Assembly (NCBI GenBank): GCA_963585895.1
Contig: OY757947.1
Location: 35,716,883 to 35,780,882, forward strand
Length of the DNA stretch: 64,000 bases
Direction of reading: 5' to 3'
Source: Sepioteuthis lessoniana
Taxonomy: Eukaryota; Mollusca; Cephalopoda; Myopsida; Loliginidae
Each line of letters begins with the position of its first letter. The stretch's first letter is position 1. The notes beneath the pieces were generated by a model. That model was not told where the DNA came from and did not search any database. It saw only the letters and a list, made by a program, of their open reading frames with translations. The position numbers and the translations under genes are program-made. Of this stretch, positions 49,429 through 61,480 are shown piece by piece.

Positions 49429-50658
49429 TCATAGTGTGTGATTTCTCAAAAGATATGGATTCTCTCCTCTGTGTGTTCGCATATGTTTCACCAAAATTGA
49501 TCTACTAGAAAAAGCCGAACCACACTCTTCACAAGAATATGGCTTTTCTCCTCTGTGTGTTCGCATATGTTTATTTAAAGTTGATTTTTCAGCAAAGGAA
49601 GAGCCACAAATTTCACAAGAATATGGCTTCTCTCCTGTGTGTGTTCGCATATGGTTCTTTAAATTTGATTTTTTAGCAAAGGAAGAGCCACAAATTTCAC
49701 AAGAATATGGCTTCTCTCCTGTGTGTTTTCGCATATGAATCACCAAATGTGATTTACGAGAAAAAGCCGAGCCACACTCTTCACAAGAATATGGCTTCTC
49801 TCCTGTGTGTGTTCGCACATGGTTCTTTAAATCTGATTTTTGAGCAAAGGAAGAGCCACAAATTTCACAAGAATATGGCTTCTCTCCAGTGTGTTTTCGC
49901 ATATGAATCACCAAATGTGATTTACGAATAAATACCGAGCAACAAATTTCACAAGAATATGGCCTTTCTCCTGTGTGTGTTCGCATATGATCCTTTAAAT
50001 TTGATTTTTTAGAAAAGGAAGAGCCACAAATTTCACAAGAATATGGCTTTTCTCCTTTGTGTGTTCGCATATGATCCTTTAAAGTGGATTTTTGAGAAAA
50101 GGAAGACCCGCAAATTTCACAAGAATATGGCTTCTCTCCTGAGTGTGTTCGCATATGATTCTTCAAAGTTGATTTTTTAGCAAAGGAAGAGCCACAAATT
50201 TCACAAGAATGGGTTTTCTCACTTGTATGCGTTTTTACATCGTCCACCAAATTTGATTTTCGTAAAAGAGAAGAGTCATAAATTTCATAAGAATGGAGCT
50301 TCTCTCCTTAGTGTGTTTTCATGTGCTCAACCAAAGTTGATTTTCGTGAAAAAGACGAGCCACATATTTCACAACTATGTGGTTTCTCTCCTTTGTGAGT
50401 ACGCTTATGCTTCATTAAATCTGATTTTTTTGAAAAGGATAAGTAACACACATTGCATAAATATTGCCTCTCCCCTGTGTGTGTACGCTTATGCCTCGTC
50501 AAATTTGATTTGTTCCAAAAGGACGAGTCACAAACATTGCAAGAAAAAGGTTTCTTTCCAGTGTGCTTTCGCATATGCTCCTTCAGTTTTGATTTTCGTG
50601 AAAAGGAAGAGCCACACACTTTACAAGAATATGGCTTATCACCAGTGTAGGGTGACAT
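49429..50658 (-). pseudogene. C2H2 zinc-finger gene split by in-frame stop (ZNF D)
   Basis: On the - strand, 50658-50308 encodes four good fingers (CKVC, CNVC, CNVC, CEIC) and then meets TAA where the linker Thr should be (HMKTH-stop-GEK). The frame stays in register. One dead finger follows (YEIY in place of CxxC, with helix His changed), then 50250-49429 encodes nine good fingers ending ENPYLLRNHTL. Linkers are TGEKPY or RGEKPY. Helices are of the KKSNLKNH and RKSHLVIH types, which differ from ZNF A-C. Two outcomes are possible: a 116-residue four-finger protein, or a 273-residue nine-finger protein from an internal start at 50250. No other domain was seen. Relatives lie at 1-235 and 8232-8612. 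Confidence 0.85.
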
Positions 50659-51720
50659 ATTTTGAGTAGAATTTGATATCAGGAAAGAAGAATGATTTTA
50701 CAAAATTGATTTGTCCTCCGTCCGTATAATTATATACCTGTAATTAATAAAATAAATTAATATAATCATTGAAAACATTGAATACTAGCAAAGGCATTTG
50801 ATATAGGATATTACATTTACAAATTGGAAATAAAGACGCGTAATAAAGTTTATATAAGATAAAATATTTCATTATCTTAAGATATATCTAGAATTTTACA
50901 TTTCCAGTTTTAAAAGAAAGATGTGTAATAAAGACTTGCAGTTTATATAATATTGTGTGGATTGGGTTGTCAGTTCTCACTAAACTTGAATGTTAAAGGA
51001 ATTATTACACCCTAGTCTAAATAACGTGAATGAGATTTTGTTTTTTTATTATCCACGGTGGTTTTGATATTGTTTTTTCCTGATTGATCAATAAGTGATT
51101 CTGTTTTTTGTTGGAATGGTTGTAACAATTTGAGAGATAAATACTTCGTCTGTCTTTGATGGTTTTTGGTGGACAGAGCTGAGATAAATGTAATGGTTGT
51201 TTTGTAGAAGATTTTGTATTTTTTAGAGGAGGGTTTTGTTTAAGCGGGAATATATCGCCAATTATTTGGTTCCAACTGGATTAGTTTCCCCCTGAGAGTT
51301 CTGGAATCGTCTGCTTGTTTTTTTTTATTTTGATATGAAATGATAATAAATAATCTGATGGTGAGGATCCAGTAATGGTTGAGCTTTAGGGGAAATGTTA
51401 TACACCTGATAAATTGAATAGTTAGAAATAGAACTGTTTGATCATTTAACTGCATGTAATCAAATGAGTGATATTTAATAAAAACAGTTAGTGATACAGA
51501 GAAATACTTGAAACCATTTAACTTTATTGACTTATGCTAAATTGAATTGTTCGATAAAGAATTGTTTGATAATTTAACTATGTGTTAACAAAAGATTGAT
51601 GCTTAATTGAATTATTAGTGAAAAATCATATATGTCTAATATATATGTATATACCAGATTTGGCATTAAATAACCTAGAATAGTTGATATGCCATTAAAT
51701 CAAATAAAACAACAGAAAAA
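50659..51720. other. AT-rich flank upstream of ZNF D
   Basis: No gene was seen. A word around CCAGATTTGGCATTA at 51654 resembles the one at 8636 (CCGGATTTGGCATTA). Both lie on the 5' side of a - strand subfamily II ZNF, so this may be shared upstream sequence. Confidence 0.4.
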
Positions 51721-51744
51721 TAAACAAAGGTTTTCATCCTTCCC

Positions 51745-52245
51745 TTTTTCAAAAATCTGTCCTCGGAATCACTATGAACTATAGAAGCATAACCCTCACT
51801 ATTATAGCTGCTAATTTTTTTTATTGCTATGCTTCTCAACCGTATCAAAACGCTAAAAAATTGTATTGAGAAAAAAAGGTTGATGGGAACTAAAGAATCT
51901 GCAATTATACAGCCACTTACCTCTCATCTCACAAACCATCTAAGTAAGACGAAAAACATAAGCAGACAAGGATGTAAGGAAAAAGACAAACTCAGGAGCG
52001 AATTTCTTGTATGGAACATTCACATGGACGTAGCAGTGTTGGCCGAACAGCTAGAACTTACCGACGTCAGCTCCTTGCAGATAGTGGATCTAGTTGGTAT
52101 GAACTGCTGGGAACGATTGATGATAGGGACTGATGAAGAGATAGAATCAAGGAAATCTGTACTTTTAGTGCGATTTAATGATGACGATGATCTTTTTTCC
52201 ATAAAATCTAGAGAAGAATATTATGGGCACAATCATATTTGGTGA
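51745..52245 (+). mobile_element. LINE RT remnant plus 138-codon ORF
   Basis: Around 51770-51870 the + strand, with one shift, reads MNYRSITLTIIAA followed by MLLNRI. This is the pair of early RT motifs found in many LINEs. The open frame continues from 51829 to 52245 (138 codons), but the rest (IHMDVAVLAEQLELTD, RFNDDDDLF) matches no motif I know and may be other element sequence. The LINE family is not assigned. Confidence 0.45.
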
Positions 52246-52249
52246 TTAG

Positions 52250-52610
52250 GTTTGACATGAACAGCCGATTGAGCAGATCGGACCTCACCGACAACCCGTC
52301 TAGCCCAGTAAGGACCGGAATTGGGTGTTGCTAGTCAATTCATCACTTGATTTCCGTGTCAAGGACTACTCAGCCTCAGAACCACATCCTCAAGCATTAG
52401 GGTTTGCCATGTTCGGCTGACAGGGGGCCATGATGAGGGTTTTTCCCTCTCTGCAGACGTGTAGTCACCATATTCTACCACACCAGTCTACAAGGCGAAT
52501 CCCTTCCTCAACTATTACAAGTCTTCACAAGTCTCCAAGGAGTTTTACCTCGCTACAGAGGGGCAGTCACAGTACTCTACCACCCCAGCCGACAAAACGG
52601 ATTATCTTAT
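52250..52610 (-). mobile_element. Fragment of I-like LINE 5' UTR with tandem monomers
   Basis: It shares CAGCCGATTGA(T/G)C(G/A)GATCGG and the CTCTGCAGA(G/C)GTG(C/T)AGTC block with 26195-26442, the 5' UTR of the LINE at 20104. Here the CTGCAGA(C)GTGTAGTCAC-ATTCTACC unit occurs twice (about 52453-52500 and 52550-52600), like the tandem promoter monomers of some LINEs. No ORF1 follows, so it is a fragment. Confidence 0.6.
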
Positions 52611-52814
52611 GAATTCTTTTAGTAAAATGTGGGAATCTTATTGGGCTCGTTCATTTAAGTTTTGGAGAGTTTGCTAGGTGTATTTCACAAAAAAAAATGT
52701 GGATTGGAGAAGATAAATAATATTATTCACCTACATTTTATAGAACCGAAAGATATTTGTGAAAAATCATTTACTGACAGAGCAAATATTACAATAATGT
52801 GCATTTGATCCAGA

Positions 52815-55290
52815 GTGTTGTGAAGACAGAGCACGCGTACTGGGCCTTGACGTAAGGGGAGAGGAAGGCACCCTCCGATGGAGACGGTAAGTGTGGTTCT
52901 GGGAATTCTGCAGTTCTCACAGGGCGGACTTTTTCCCTGTGCGCAAAACTTGTAGGGCACCTGCCAGTGTATGGTTGGATTCGGGCAGCAGTGGGTGTAA
53001 TAAAACGCAGGGTGACTGCGGTAATCTAAGGATGGGATTACCAGATGAGTGATGCTCTCCTCACACGAATGATTGCAGAAAGTTCTGAGAGAGCGACACA
53101 TGAGGACCCCGCTAGATGAGAGTGGTGCGTCAACTGGAAAGAAATGAACATATCGGATTCTTGTTGGAGAAGGACGGGGTCGTGTTGGAATATGCATCTT
53201 GGTTGCGGTTCGCAAACGATGCACGGCACATCAATCTTGCTAAGTTGAACGCTGTGGTAAATGACGTCAAACTAGCACTACAGTGGCAGGAAAGAAGTAG
53301 CACATGCGCACCGAGAGTTTTTGTGTCAACCACTGGGTGTCCGACGGGGTCTGCAGTACAATGCCTTTTTACCGTCTGGGCCCTTATCTTGGGCACAGTA
53401 GCAAATGTGGTACTATGCTGGTCACAGCAACAAACGTAATACTACAACGTGCTTAATATAATTGCACGGTAACAAATGTAGTACCATCACTTGGCCGTGG
53501 GTTTTCAGGGTCGAATCCTATTTATGGCTACGCCGTGGGTTTTTACTGTGGAATCCTGCGTCTGGCTGTGTCGCGGATTTTGAGGGTCGAATCCTGGTAA
53601 CAGTGACAAATGCATTTTCGAATAGTTCTTTTATCAGTACTGTATGTGCTCACACTGTGTTTGAAAGATCCATCGACAAAGAAAGACACAATCCATCCGG
53701 AACTTCTTCTGACGGTTGGGGAGTTCCGTTGGAATAAAACAACCTGGCTGCTGGCAACTCAAAAACAAGAAGAATTCTCCATCACACAATTAACAATTAT
53801 TTATTGTTCAATGTTCAGACTGCAAACAGTAGGACGAGAGAGAGAGAGAGAGAGAGAGAATCTGTAAGGGTCTATGAATAGATAAAAAGAGACACGCCTC
53901 CCAGCTCGATAGAACTTTCTGAATGCAAAATTCTAACTGATTACTTTTTCAAAATTCGCTAATTTTTATATATTTAAAATCAGGATATCGGCGGGGGTGA
54001 TGTGATCTTGCTAAATTATTGGATCATCTTTCACGCGTCCAAAATTCACTGTTTTTATTTCTCCAATCAAACCTGTCACAGACAAGATATGAATCCATTT
54101 TGTTTACATTTTGGCCTTCCTGTGTTGAACGTTATGTACTCTCTTAAACTTTCCAATTTGACTTATTTTTCCACTCAAAGATTTTAGCTAACTTAACAGC
54201 TAACTGGAAAACTCGTGGCCTAATCAAACCAGGTAATAAAATAATTAACCATCACAGATACTGTGCCACAGTTGACTGGAAATGCAAGAATACGCACCAA
54301 GGCAGCAAGCGAGATGCTGATAAGGCGAAGGCTGGGAACCTTAAAGACTCTCGTCTCAGAGTATAATCTGACAGTCAACGTAGAACTGGTCACGTCGTCC
54401 AGCAACCTTTCCGACCCGGTGACATGAGTGCTCTACAAATGGTTGGTTGCCGTGAACCTGGGTGCAAAAAGGACGACTGGAAGCAAGTGATACGTAGCAA
54501 AGGGTTGGAATGGATGATATCCATTATGGTGGCAGACACGTTCTTATCCTCATCGACTGTGGATACACCCGTTATGCAATTTGGTGATCATTTGCACAGA
54601 AAGACCCGGTAAGCGTTCATCGACAGCTATCGTTCGTCTTTTACGAACGAGGAACACCGGAGGAGATTTTGGCCAACAACGACACCGCCTTTTGCAACCA
54701 GCAAGTAAGCCAATGTCTGCACGAATTGAGGTCCGACGATGGCTGCAATGCGCGTATGTACCATTAGATAACAGTATCACAGAAATTAGTCACCGTAGCA
54801 TCAAGAGGATTGCTGCTAGGAAGCTGTGCATCACTTTCTACACGAACTGGATTTGAGCAAAGGCAATTGACACAGACGTTTGCGGGTCATATGATGTGGG
54901 AGATCCCGTCTGGATGAAACCCTTACAAAATTGATGTACCGTCAGCTTCAAGTGTGGGCGAATGACTCGTGTGGTCAGTCAACAATTTGTCCTGGTCGAT
55001 CGAATCCCACGTCACGTATCTGATCTCCACCCTGCTTTGGAGATGGGACATTCAGCGACCGCTAAAAGTAATGAGTCGTCTGGCGACGAGCTATCAATAG
55101 ATAGCGGCAGTGGTACTCCCGAAAATTTAACCGCTTGCAAGTCGGACGATTCAGAGGTGGACACTGTGATGCACGCCCCGCTTTTAACGATTACGTGGAC
55201 CAAAAGGCCACTCCTGCCCAGCATTATGTTCGATCGAGAGGTCAGGGTGGGAGTGTAGCAGCCATCACGCAAACCCGCGATGAAAAAGGA
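52815..55290 (+). mobile_element. Ty3/gypsy pol relic (RNase H, integrase) split by nested insertion
   Basis: The + strand, with several shifts, reads as follows. RT connection: VLGLDVRGEEGTL, then GHLPVYGWIRAAVGVIKRR near 52950. RNase H: NLAKLNAVVNDVKLALQW near 53240, and RTESFCVNHWVSDG near 53310, where the usual TDS is TES. An insertion follows, then the end of RNase H near 54285 (RTKAASEMLIRRRLGTL). Integrase: ILIDCGYTRYAIW near 54550, FYERGTPEEILANNDTAF near 54650, then CAYVPLDN and SIKRIAARK near 54750-54810. The C-terminal motif VDRIPRHVSDL is near 54995. Stops and shifts make it a dead copy. No flanking LTR pair is visible. Confidence 0.85.
53353..54276. mobile_element. Insertion within gypsy RNase H, containing repeat R copy 2
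   Basis: RNase H coding sequence stops near 53352 (WVSDG) and resumes near 54277 (LTGNARIRTKAA), so about 925 bases were inserted. The first half (53365-53860) is repeat R, shared with 42275-42712, and ends in a GA run (53835-53858). The second half is AT-rich and has no match here. The ends look like TGCAGTA...TACTGTGCCACA. A target duplication is not clear. Confidence 0.65.
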
Positions 55291-56799
55291 TAAGGGTCGA
55301 ACCGTGCATCGTCAGTCAGAGAGAGACTCGGGAGAGAACCAGAAAAAGATACGGTAGAGGAAGTGAGCATGAGTTGGGCCTTTTGATTGATCCTTTCATA
55401 ATGTTGCTAAGTTCCTGGATGGGTGGGCTTTCCACTTGATGAGTGGAAAAAACAGATCTTGATTTTATTTATTTGATTCTTTCTTTTTTATATTTTAACT
55501 AAGTAATGCCACAAAAATCCCCCCCCCAATAATATAACTAGTTATATAACACTATCTTTCTAAATTACAGTAAATATCACTTAAAAAATAATTGTAGAAC
55601 AAGTGCTAATTATGAATTTAATTTCGTTATTATGTTAAAATTACCAATATTTTCTAACCGAAACTTCTTATAATTATGTCAAAAGCTTCGTCAATTAAAC
55701 CTATTAACGTTTCGATTTACCAAAATCATTTCCTTCCCGCAGAAGTTAATGGGAGTCGATTCTTTTTAGTTCATTGAACAATAAAAGTAATCTCGTTAAT
55801 TAAAGACCAAGACTTCTTCATTGGCTTGGGGGGGAACTATAGCGAAATTTCGGGGAGGATTGATGGAATTTTTTCCATTTGATTTTCGCATGGCTTGAAG
55901 ACAAATGTTTATAATTATTCATCTAGTTCTTATTCTATAATATTTCAAGTTTTACCCAAAAAGAAAAGAAAAAATCTCTGGCTGAAATTTTCTCATGGAG
56001 TGGCTACTTGGTCACATATGTCTCAATTGACAAAACTTTAAAACTGTAAAGAGTTTAAAAACGTTGAGGGGAGGAGATTTTCTGAAGTGCTACCAAGTAA
56101 TTGCACCCCGTGTCTTTTCAGCTAGTACAGAAAATTAAAGTAAATTTAGACAGGATGAGTTATTTTATATGAGGACATTACAATTTGTTTCGGTCGATAA
56201 AAATGACAACAAATTAAATAACTTGTTTGCTCTTTTCAGAAACGATAAACATAAACAATGAAAGATCAGTAAAAGATTTTACAACGGAACAACGAAAATT
56301 GACAGCGATAATATAGAATTAGTTATACACAATAGTTAACAGGAAACATACATTATTGAATAGTTAATAAAATTTACCTAAAGTACGTAATATACGACAA
56401 CTGAGGTTCAATGTAGAATAGGTTGTCCAGGCAAAATATGGTTTTCAATCAGGTTTGTCAGATTAAGCCAGCTGTGTTGTTTTCGTATTCATTGACTTCT
56501 TTTTATAAAGGAATACAAAAATTAAAAAGTGGGAAATTTTTTCTTCATGAATTTAGTTTAGAATATCTAGTTCAACGATTAACTTGTTATTTAGATTAAA
56601 ATAAAAAATAGTTTGATTTTTTATTATAATTAATGTTTCCTTACTCAGTTAGACAACTTCTCTAGAATTGTATAAGTAATTTTGTGGTGAAAGAGAAAGA
56701 AAACACCTATCTCAAAAAACAGTGAGAGACCTGTGAGTTATTTGCTGATGTAAGAATCAATTAGAAGATACTTATCACTTTAAGTAAAGCTCGAAAGAT
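55291..56799. other. AT-rich spacer
   Basis: No ORF, repeat or motif can be supported here. A C run lies at 55520-55528 and a G run near 55829. The first 100 bases could be the untranslated end of the gypsy relic. Confidence 0.4.
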
Positions 56800-57235
56800 C
56801 TACGAATGATTCTGAATTATATTTTTTATTACGTGACTAAGAAAAACCAGTTTATATTTGGGAAATCGTCCATCTAATTCACATCGTTTGTACTGGTCTT
56901 GGCTGGAACTTTGTTGAAAGATGTCATCGATATTAAACAATGTTTCTTCCAGTCCATTTAGAATTCTTAACATCGTGAGATGGAAGATTTTCGGTGGGGA
57001 ACTAATTCCAAATGGAAGATGGTTAAAAAAATACTGACCAAACGGTGTCACTTCGTGACAAGTCTATATTTTTTATCAAGCAGGATTTGTCCAAATCCTT
57101 GTTTTTCATAAAGTTTGCTGTCTTTACATTTGGCAAACTTTTCATCAACTTTTTTCATCGGCCGGATCTCTCCCAAAATTGCTTAGTTGTATAGATCATT
57201 GCAGATCCTCGCATCTCCAGTTTTGGGTTAAAATA
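56800..57235 (-). mobile_element. Ty3/gypsy RT relic
   Basis: On the - strand, 57051-56800 reads TPFGQYFFNHLPFGISSPPK followed by ILNGLEETLFNIDDI. This is the RT palm of Ty3/gypsy elements with the YxDD box altered to NIDD. Further 5' (57235-57055), in shifted frames, lie a KPKLEMRG-like first RT block and VDEKFAKCKDSKLY. The relic is truncated on both sides, and the minisatellite starts at its 5' edge. It is on the opposite strand to the pol relic at 52815 and is not part of it. Confidence 0.8.
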
Positions 57236-57645
57236 AAAACAAATTGAATATAGGCTTCTAAAAAAAATTATTGAATGTAATCTGCTAACAATAACTCCTT
57301 AAAAGAAAAATAAATTCATTAAACTTCTGAAAAATACCAAACCTAAAAAAAACAAAAATAAATAGTATATCACCGTTGAAAAATAGCTCCCCCCCACAAA
57401 AAAAAACCCTAAATAAATTGAATATAGCCTCATAACAAGATCTTACATCCCCAAAATAGACAAAAATTAGATGTAACCTCCTAACAATAGCCCATACCAC
57501 CAAAATAAACTAAGATAAATTGAAGCAAACCCCACAAAGCTTCCGCCCCTCTCAAAATAAACAAAAATAAATTGGATATAACTTCTTTACCATCGCCCCA
57601 GACAAAAAACAAAACAAAAACAAAACTGAATGTAACCCTAATGAT
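57236..57645 (+). repeat. 40-50 base AT-rich minisatellite, array 4
   Basis: Repeats of the AAATTGAATATAGCCT / CCTCCTAACAATAGCCC type. Directly followed by module Y, as in the other arrays. Confidence 0.8.
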
Positions 57646-59832
57646 ACCCACAAACTTACGTTACTATATACTGTTACACGACTGTGGGTTTTTCTTTTGG
57701 GGGCGTTGTAGGAGACAGCACACCAATTGACAACACCCACCTACGTTTATTCAACGTTTTCTTCCAATACGATAAACACATCACGATTAGGCATGATAGA
57801 TGCACAGATACCATCGCCATCGATTATATCAATCAAAAAAAAAAAAATAATAATCCTGTCCCAACACGAACCTAACATCATTCACTACCAAGACAAGTGC
57901 AACAGCTACTCCAGCTAAATAGATCCAAACAGGTCACCTTAATTGATACGATCAATTATAAAAGTGGAGAGCCTTACCGTAGCCCACCGGCTACTGACGT
58001 TAGATATCATTGTTTAACAAACAAAAAGATACGAATTGGTCACTTCCCTAAGCTATTTAAAAGAGTAAGTTAATTAATACGATCAATTATCAAAGAGTAG
58101 GGCCTTATTGTAGTTCACTGGCTACTGATATTGGACATCCTTGTTTAAAAAACGGAAATATCAAAGCTAGTCACTTCCCTTAGAGATCGTATTATCTGAG
58201 TTTCTCACCATTTCTCTGCTTTCGTGAGTCTTGTTTAGAGTCATCCAAAGGCAACAAATTATCTTACTTTCTCCTTGCTTCTCTAATTTCACTAGTCTGC
58301 TATAAGGCCATCTCAAGGAGTCGACTCATCTTAATTTCATCGGGAGTATTCATAATCCTTTAGAGACTATCACTAGTCCTTTTACCGACAGTCCTTTCCA
58401 GGGTTGTAAGACCTATCAGCACCCCGAGACACGATGATTCCTCTGCCTCGGTACGCTGACGTCTCGAGATAAGCAGCAGCGCTGATTCCGGCGTTTCAAC
58501 ATCATCGTTGCCTAGTTTTGTATTATATCACTTTCCCTTTACAAAAGATTGCGTGATCGACATATCGGCCCAGCTGCAAAATTATGACATGCAAAAATAA
58601 GTGTAAATTTATGGCGTGTAACAAGAGTATGAAATCATGACACAGCCCTTACTCGTTTGAGCTAGGAAGAAGAAAATAAATAATTATTTCCCCTACAGAA
58701 TAGTCATATCAGTCGGGTGTCTGAAGAGTATAACACGATACTCCAATAAAACTCAGTCTCTACCTCTTTTATTTCTCTTCTTTGAACAGGTGGGACGGGT
58801 CTGGGTCTTTACCAAGGAAATTTAAAGCCACATGGCCATTTTATATTCCCTCTTTAGGAAAGCTTTTTATTCATATTTTGTACCCCTTCTATATACTGCT
58901 TTTTCATAGAACAATATGGGTATATTTATAGCTGTTGGGAAATGTTTGTGTATTCTTCCATCTTAATCCAACAGATATGTATATTGTTTTAAGTGTTCTT
59001 GTTTATAAGAATGTATTTATCATATTTTTCTTCTGTTGTGTTCGGTATTGTGTCAGTATATGTGTTTTCATAATCCCTTTTGACATAACTTCTCATTCCT
59101 AAACCATTTTAATATGCCACAGGGTGACAATTATTAATTGTCACTCTTAAAAAGGGGGCTTGTCTATTAGACATCTGATGATCACATATGCAGCCGAGAA
59201 ATCCTTCCTCGTTCTAATTTTGTCTCTGTTCTTTGAACAGTAGAGACGTTCTTTTTTGTCGTCTTTCTTTAAATAGTTGAGACATGTCTCTAGCCAGGTG
59301 ATGTCAAAGTAATCATTTATTGTTCTGCACTCAATCAATAAAAACTTTTTACTGTTTTTCTACTTATTTTAGGCATATCATGTATAGAGTAAATCTTTCT
59401 AAATATGTAAATGAACTCATCTTTATTTCCGTTTACTCACTGTTAGTGTATCATTGGGATATACTAAGGCTAATATTGTTTTTTGAGGGGAGTGGGGAAT
59501 CGACTGAATATTCTCCCTCGCTCCAACTTAGCCTAGAGGTACAATCACCAAAATGCACGTATATCACGCTATGGAATCCATAACTACGTACGAATTAACT
59601 TATTTACTACTTATTTACAAAAATAAATCCCCAATAAGATGTGAAATATTAAAATGGAAAAAATCTTTAATTAAAAATACAGCCAAAGGATTCTTAGAAT
59701 ATTATTCGACGAATAGACAAGAAAAGAAAGATATTCGATCAAATAAATCATGTATATAAAAATATCTTACTTCGGCAAATCAAGTACTGTGCTCGATTCC
59801 CTTTTCGAGGGAGATGACACGGTCTCTCTCTT

Positions 59833-59878
<46 letters not shown>

Positions 59879-61480
59879 ACACACACGCTCTCTGCAACTA
59901 TTTTTGACAGTCGAGTAGGATATAAATAAAATAGTTGTTTTCCTTGTTGATAAGCATAAACAATGAAAGTTTACTTAAAAATTGCTTCGAATAGTTTTCT
60001 TTTTAAAGTATGGATGATCAAACGCATTACCATTCGTGAGTAGGGATAGAAGTGTCAAAAACGTTTCTCTATTAGTTTTTGTGTTGTCTCATGAAGAACG
60101 AAAATTTAATAAAAATATAAATAAAAATAAAACTATTTTTCATTTTTAATTCAAATATCAACTACATTCTTAAAGAAGATATTCTAAATTGCATTCTAAA
60201 ATAAAAAAAATTCTCGCTGCTTAGTTTTGGTAATTTGTATTAAAAGACATTTCTATCAGGAATCCAATAAATACGAAAACAATACTGCTGGCTTCATCCA
60301 CCAAATCTTCATTGAACCTCAAATCACGTGTATTAGTCACTTGTAAGTAAGTACATTTTCTCGAATATTTAATCATGTATAATATTGAATATGAAGTATA
60401 ACTAATTATATGTAATCATTGTTCATTTCAGTTGTTCTTTTGGCAAGTTTTTTTTAGTTAACTTTCATTGTTTATGCTTATCGACTATGAAAACAATAAA
60501 CAAACTACTTTATTTATGGTCAACTTTATCGACTGAAATAAATTAAAATCTATTTTACAGGTAAGTGCCACGAATTATATAGAAACGTTTGCCCTACATT
60601 TAACCATGGAGATAAAGCTTTGTTTCAGTGATTTTCTTCCTTTTCTTATGTGTTTTGAAATTGCATATTTTACGAGCTAAGAAAAGTGGGGGAGATTTTT
60701 TTTCTTCTTGGCCACAATTTCCTACACACAACATCCTCAGACGCCTAATAATGTGCAGTTTCGTCACTTAACACTTATAAAACTTCTCCCCCTCCTCATT
60801 AGAATGTTTTAACCATAAACATTTTTTTTCGTGACAAATGCAATATGCTAAATAAGAACTAAATAAGTAAATATCGACATTTGTCTTTCAACTAAGCGAA
60901 AAGAACAAAAGAACATAAATTCTCCAACCACAAAGACATCACACTTTCGTTGTCTGACCTTGCTAACCATGAAGACATCTTGGTCGATAGTCTGCGAAAT
61001 TTTTTTGAATGACCAACGAACTGCGAAAAACTGGCCACTGAAAACTTCCATGAGAAAGAGGAGGGGTATTTTTTCTCTATGATAATAACTCTCTTCCACT
61101 CCACATATTCTCATCTGCTGTAATCGCAATGATTTCGGGTATAGTGCAGCAAATTATTGAATTAATCTTTCCCTTGGTGGTACAAGCAGCAGATTTGGCA
61201 TACTTGTGCTCCAGGACCTATTCTCTCTGAAAAGTATGTTACCCACGTTAAAAACCAAAATGGCCGCCATAGGTCTAGATAAGTCAATCTTGGTCGTCTG
61301 TTTATCATCACATGACGGACTTATAAGGAAATGGATCAATGTTCAATCTCATTTATCACTATTTTTTATAACTGTACTCTTTTTTTTAGCTTGATTCACA
61401 TTATTGATACCAATTAATAAAGTATTTATTCATCATTAACAAAATGTGTTGTTCATGAAATATTATATAAAACATGGTAA
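57646..61480. repeat. Unit C upstream block
   Basis: 57646-58500 is module Y, with the GATCAATTAT(A/C)AAAG sub-unit repeated at about 57945 and 58080. 58500-59540 matches 31060-31919. A CT microsatellite lies at 59822-59877. 60030-61070 is the single copy of the segment doubled in unit A. 61250-61480 matches 17200-17430 and 34400-34600. Unlike unit B, no LINE interrupts this block. No gene was seen. Confidence 0.75.

Larger units (their letters stand above)
42715..49660. repeat. Right arm of large inverted duplication
   Basis: This is the reverse-oriented partner of 1-9430 (landmark pairs are given for the left arm). It differs by having only about one 78-base unit near 45600-45700, and by having gypsy and LINE pieces (43620-43890) where the left arm has the ZNF relic at 7680-8625. 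It also has longer AT and GA microsatellites (44377-44420, 44545-44572, 45040-45102). Apart from the ORF at 43158 and the ZNF at its right end, no gene was seen. Confidence 0.9.

Noticed and set aside
52727-53396. Cys-rich - strand ORFs opposite the gypsy pol relic
   Set aside because: The + strand carries recognisable RT-connection and RNase H motifs. The - strand frames have no motif.
53500-53610. GGGTCGAATCC words in repeat R that resemble a tRNA T-loop (B box)
   Set aside because: The word recurs several times at short spacing without a matching A box, acceptor stem or anticodon arm, so it is an internal direct repeat and not a tRNA gene.
42275-53860. Repeat R copies at 42275 and 53365 as the two LTRs of one 11 kb element
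   Set aside because: The DNA between them is the right arm, a ZNF and unrelated relics, and copy 2 lies inside a gypsy RNase H domain. They are independent copies.
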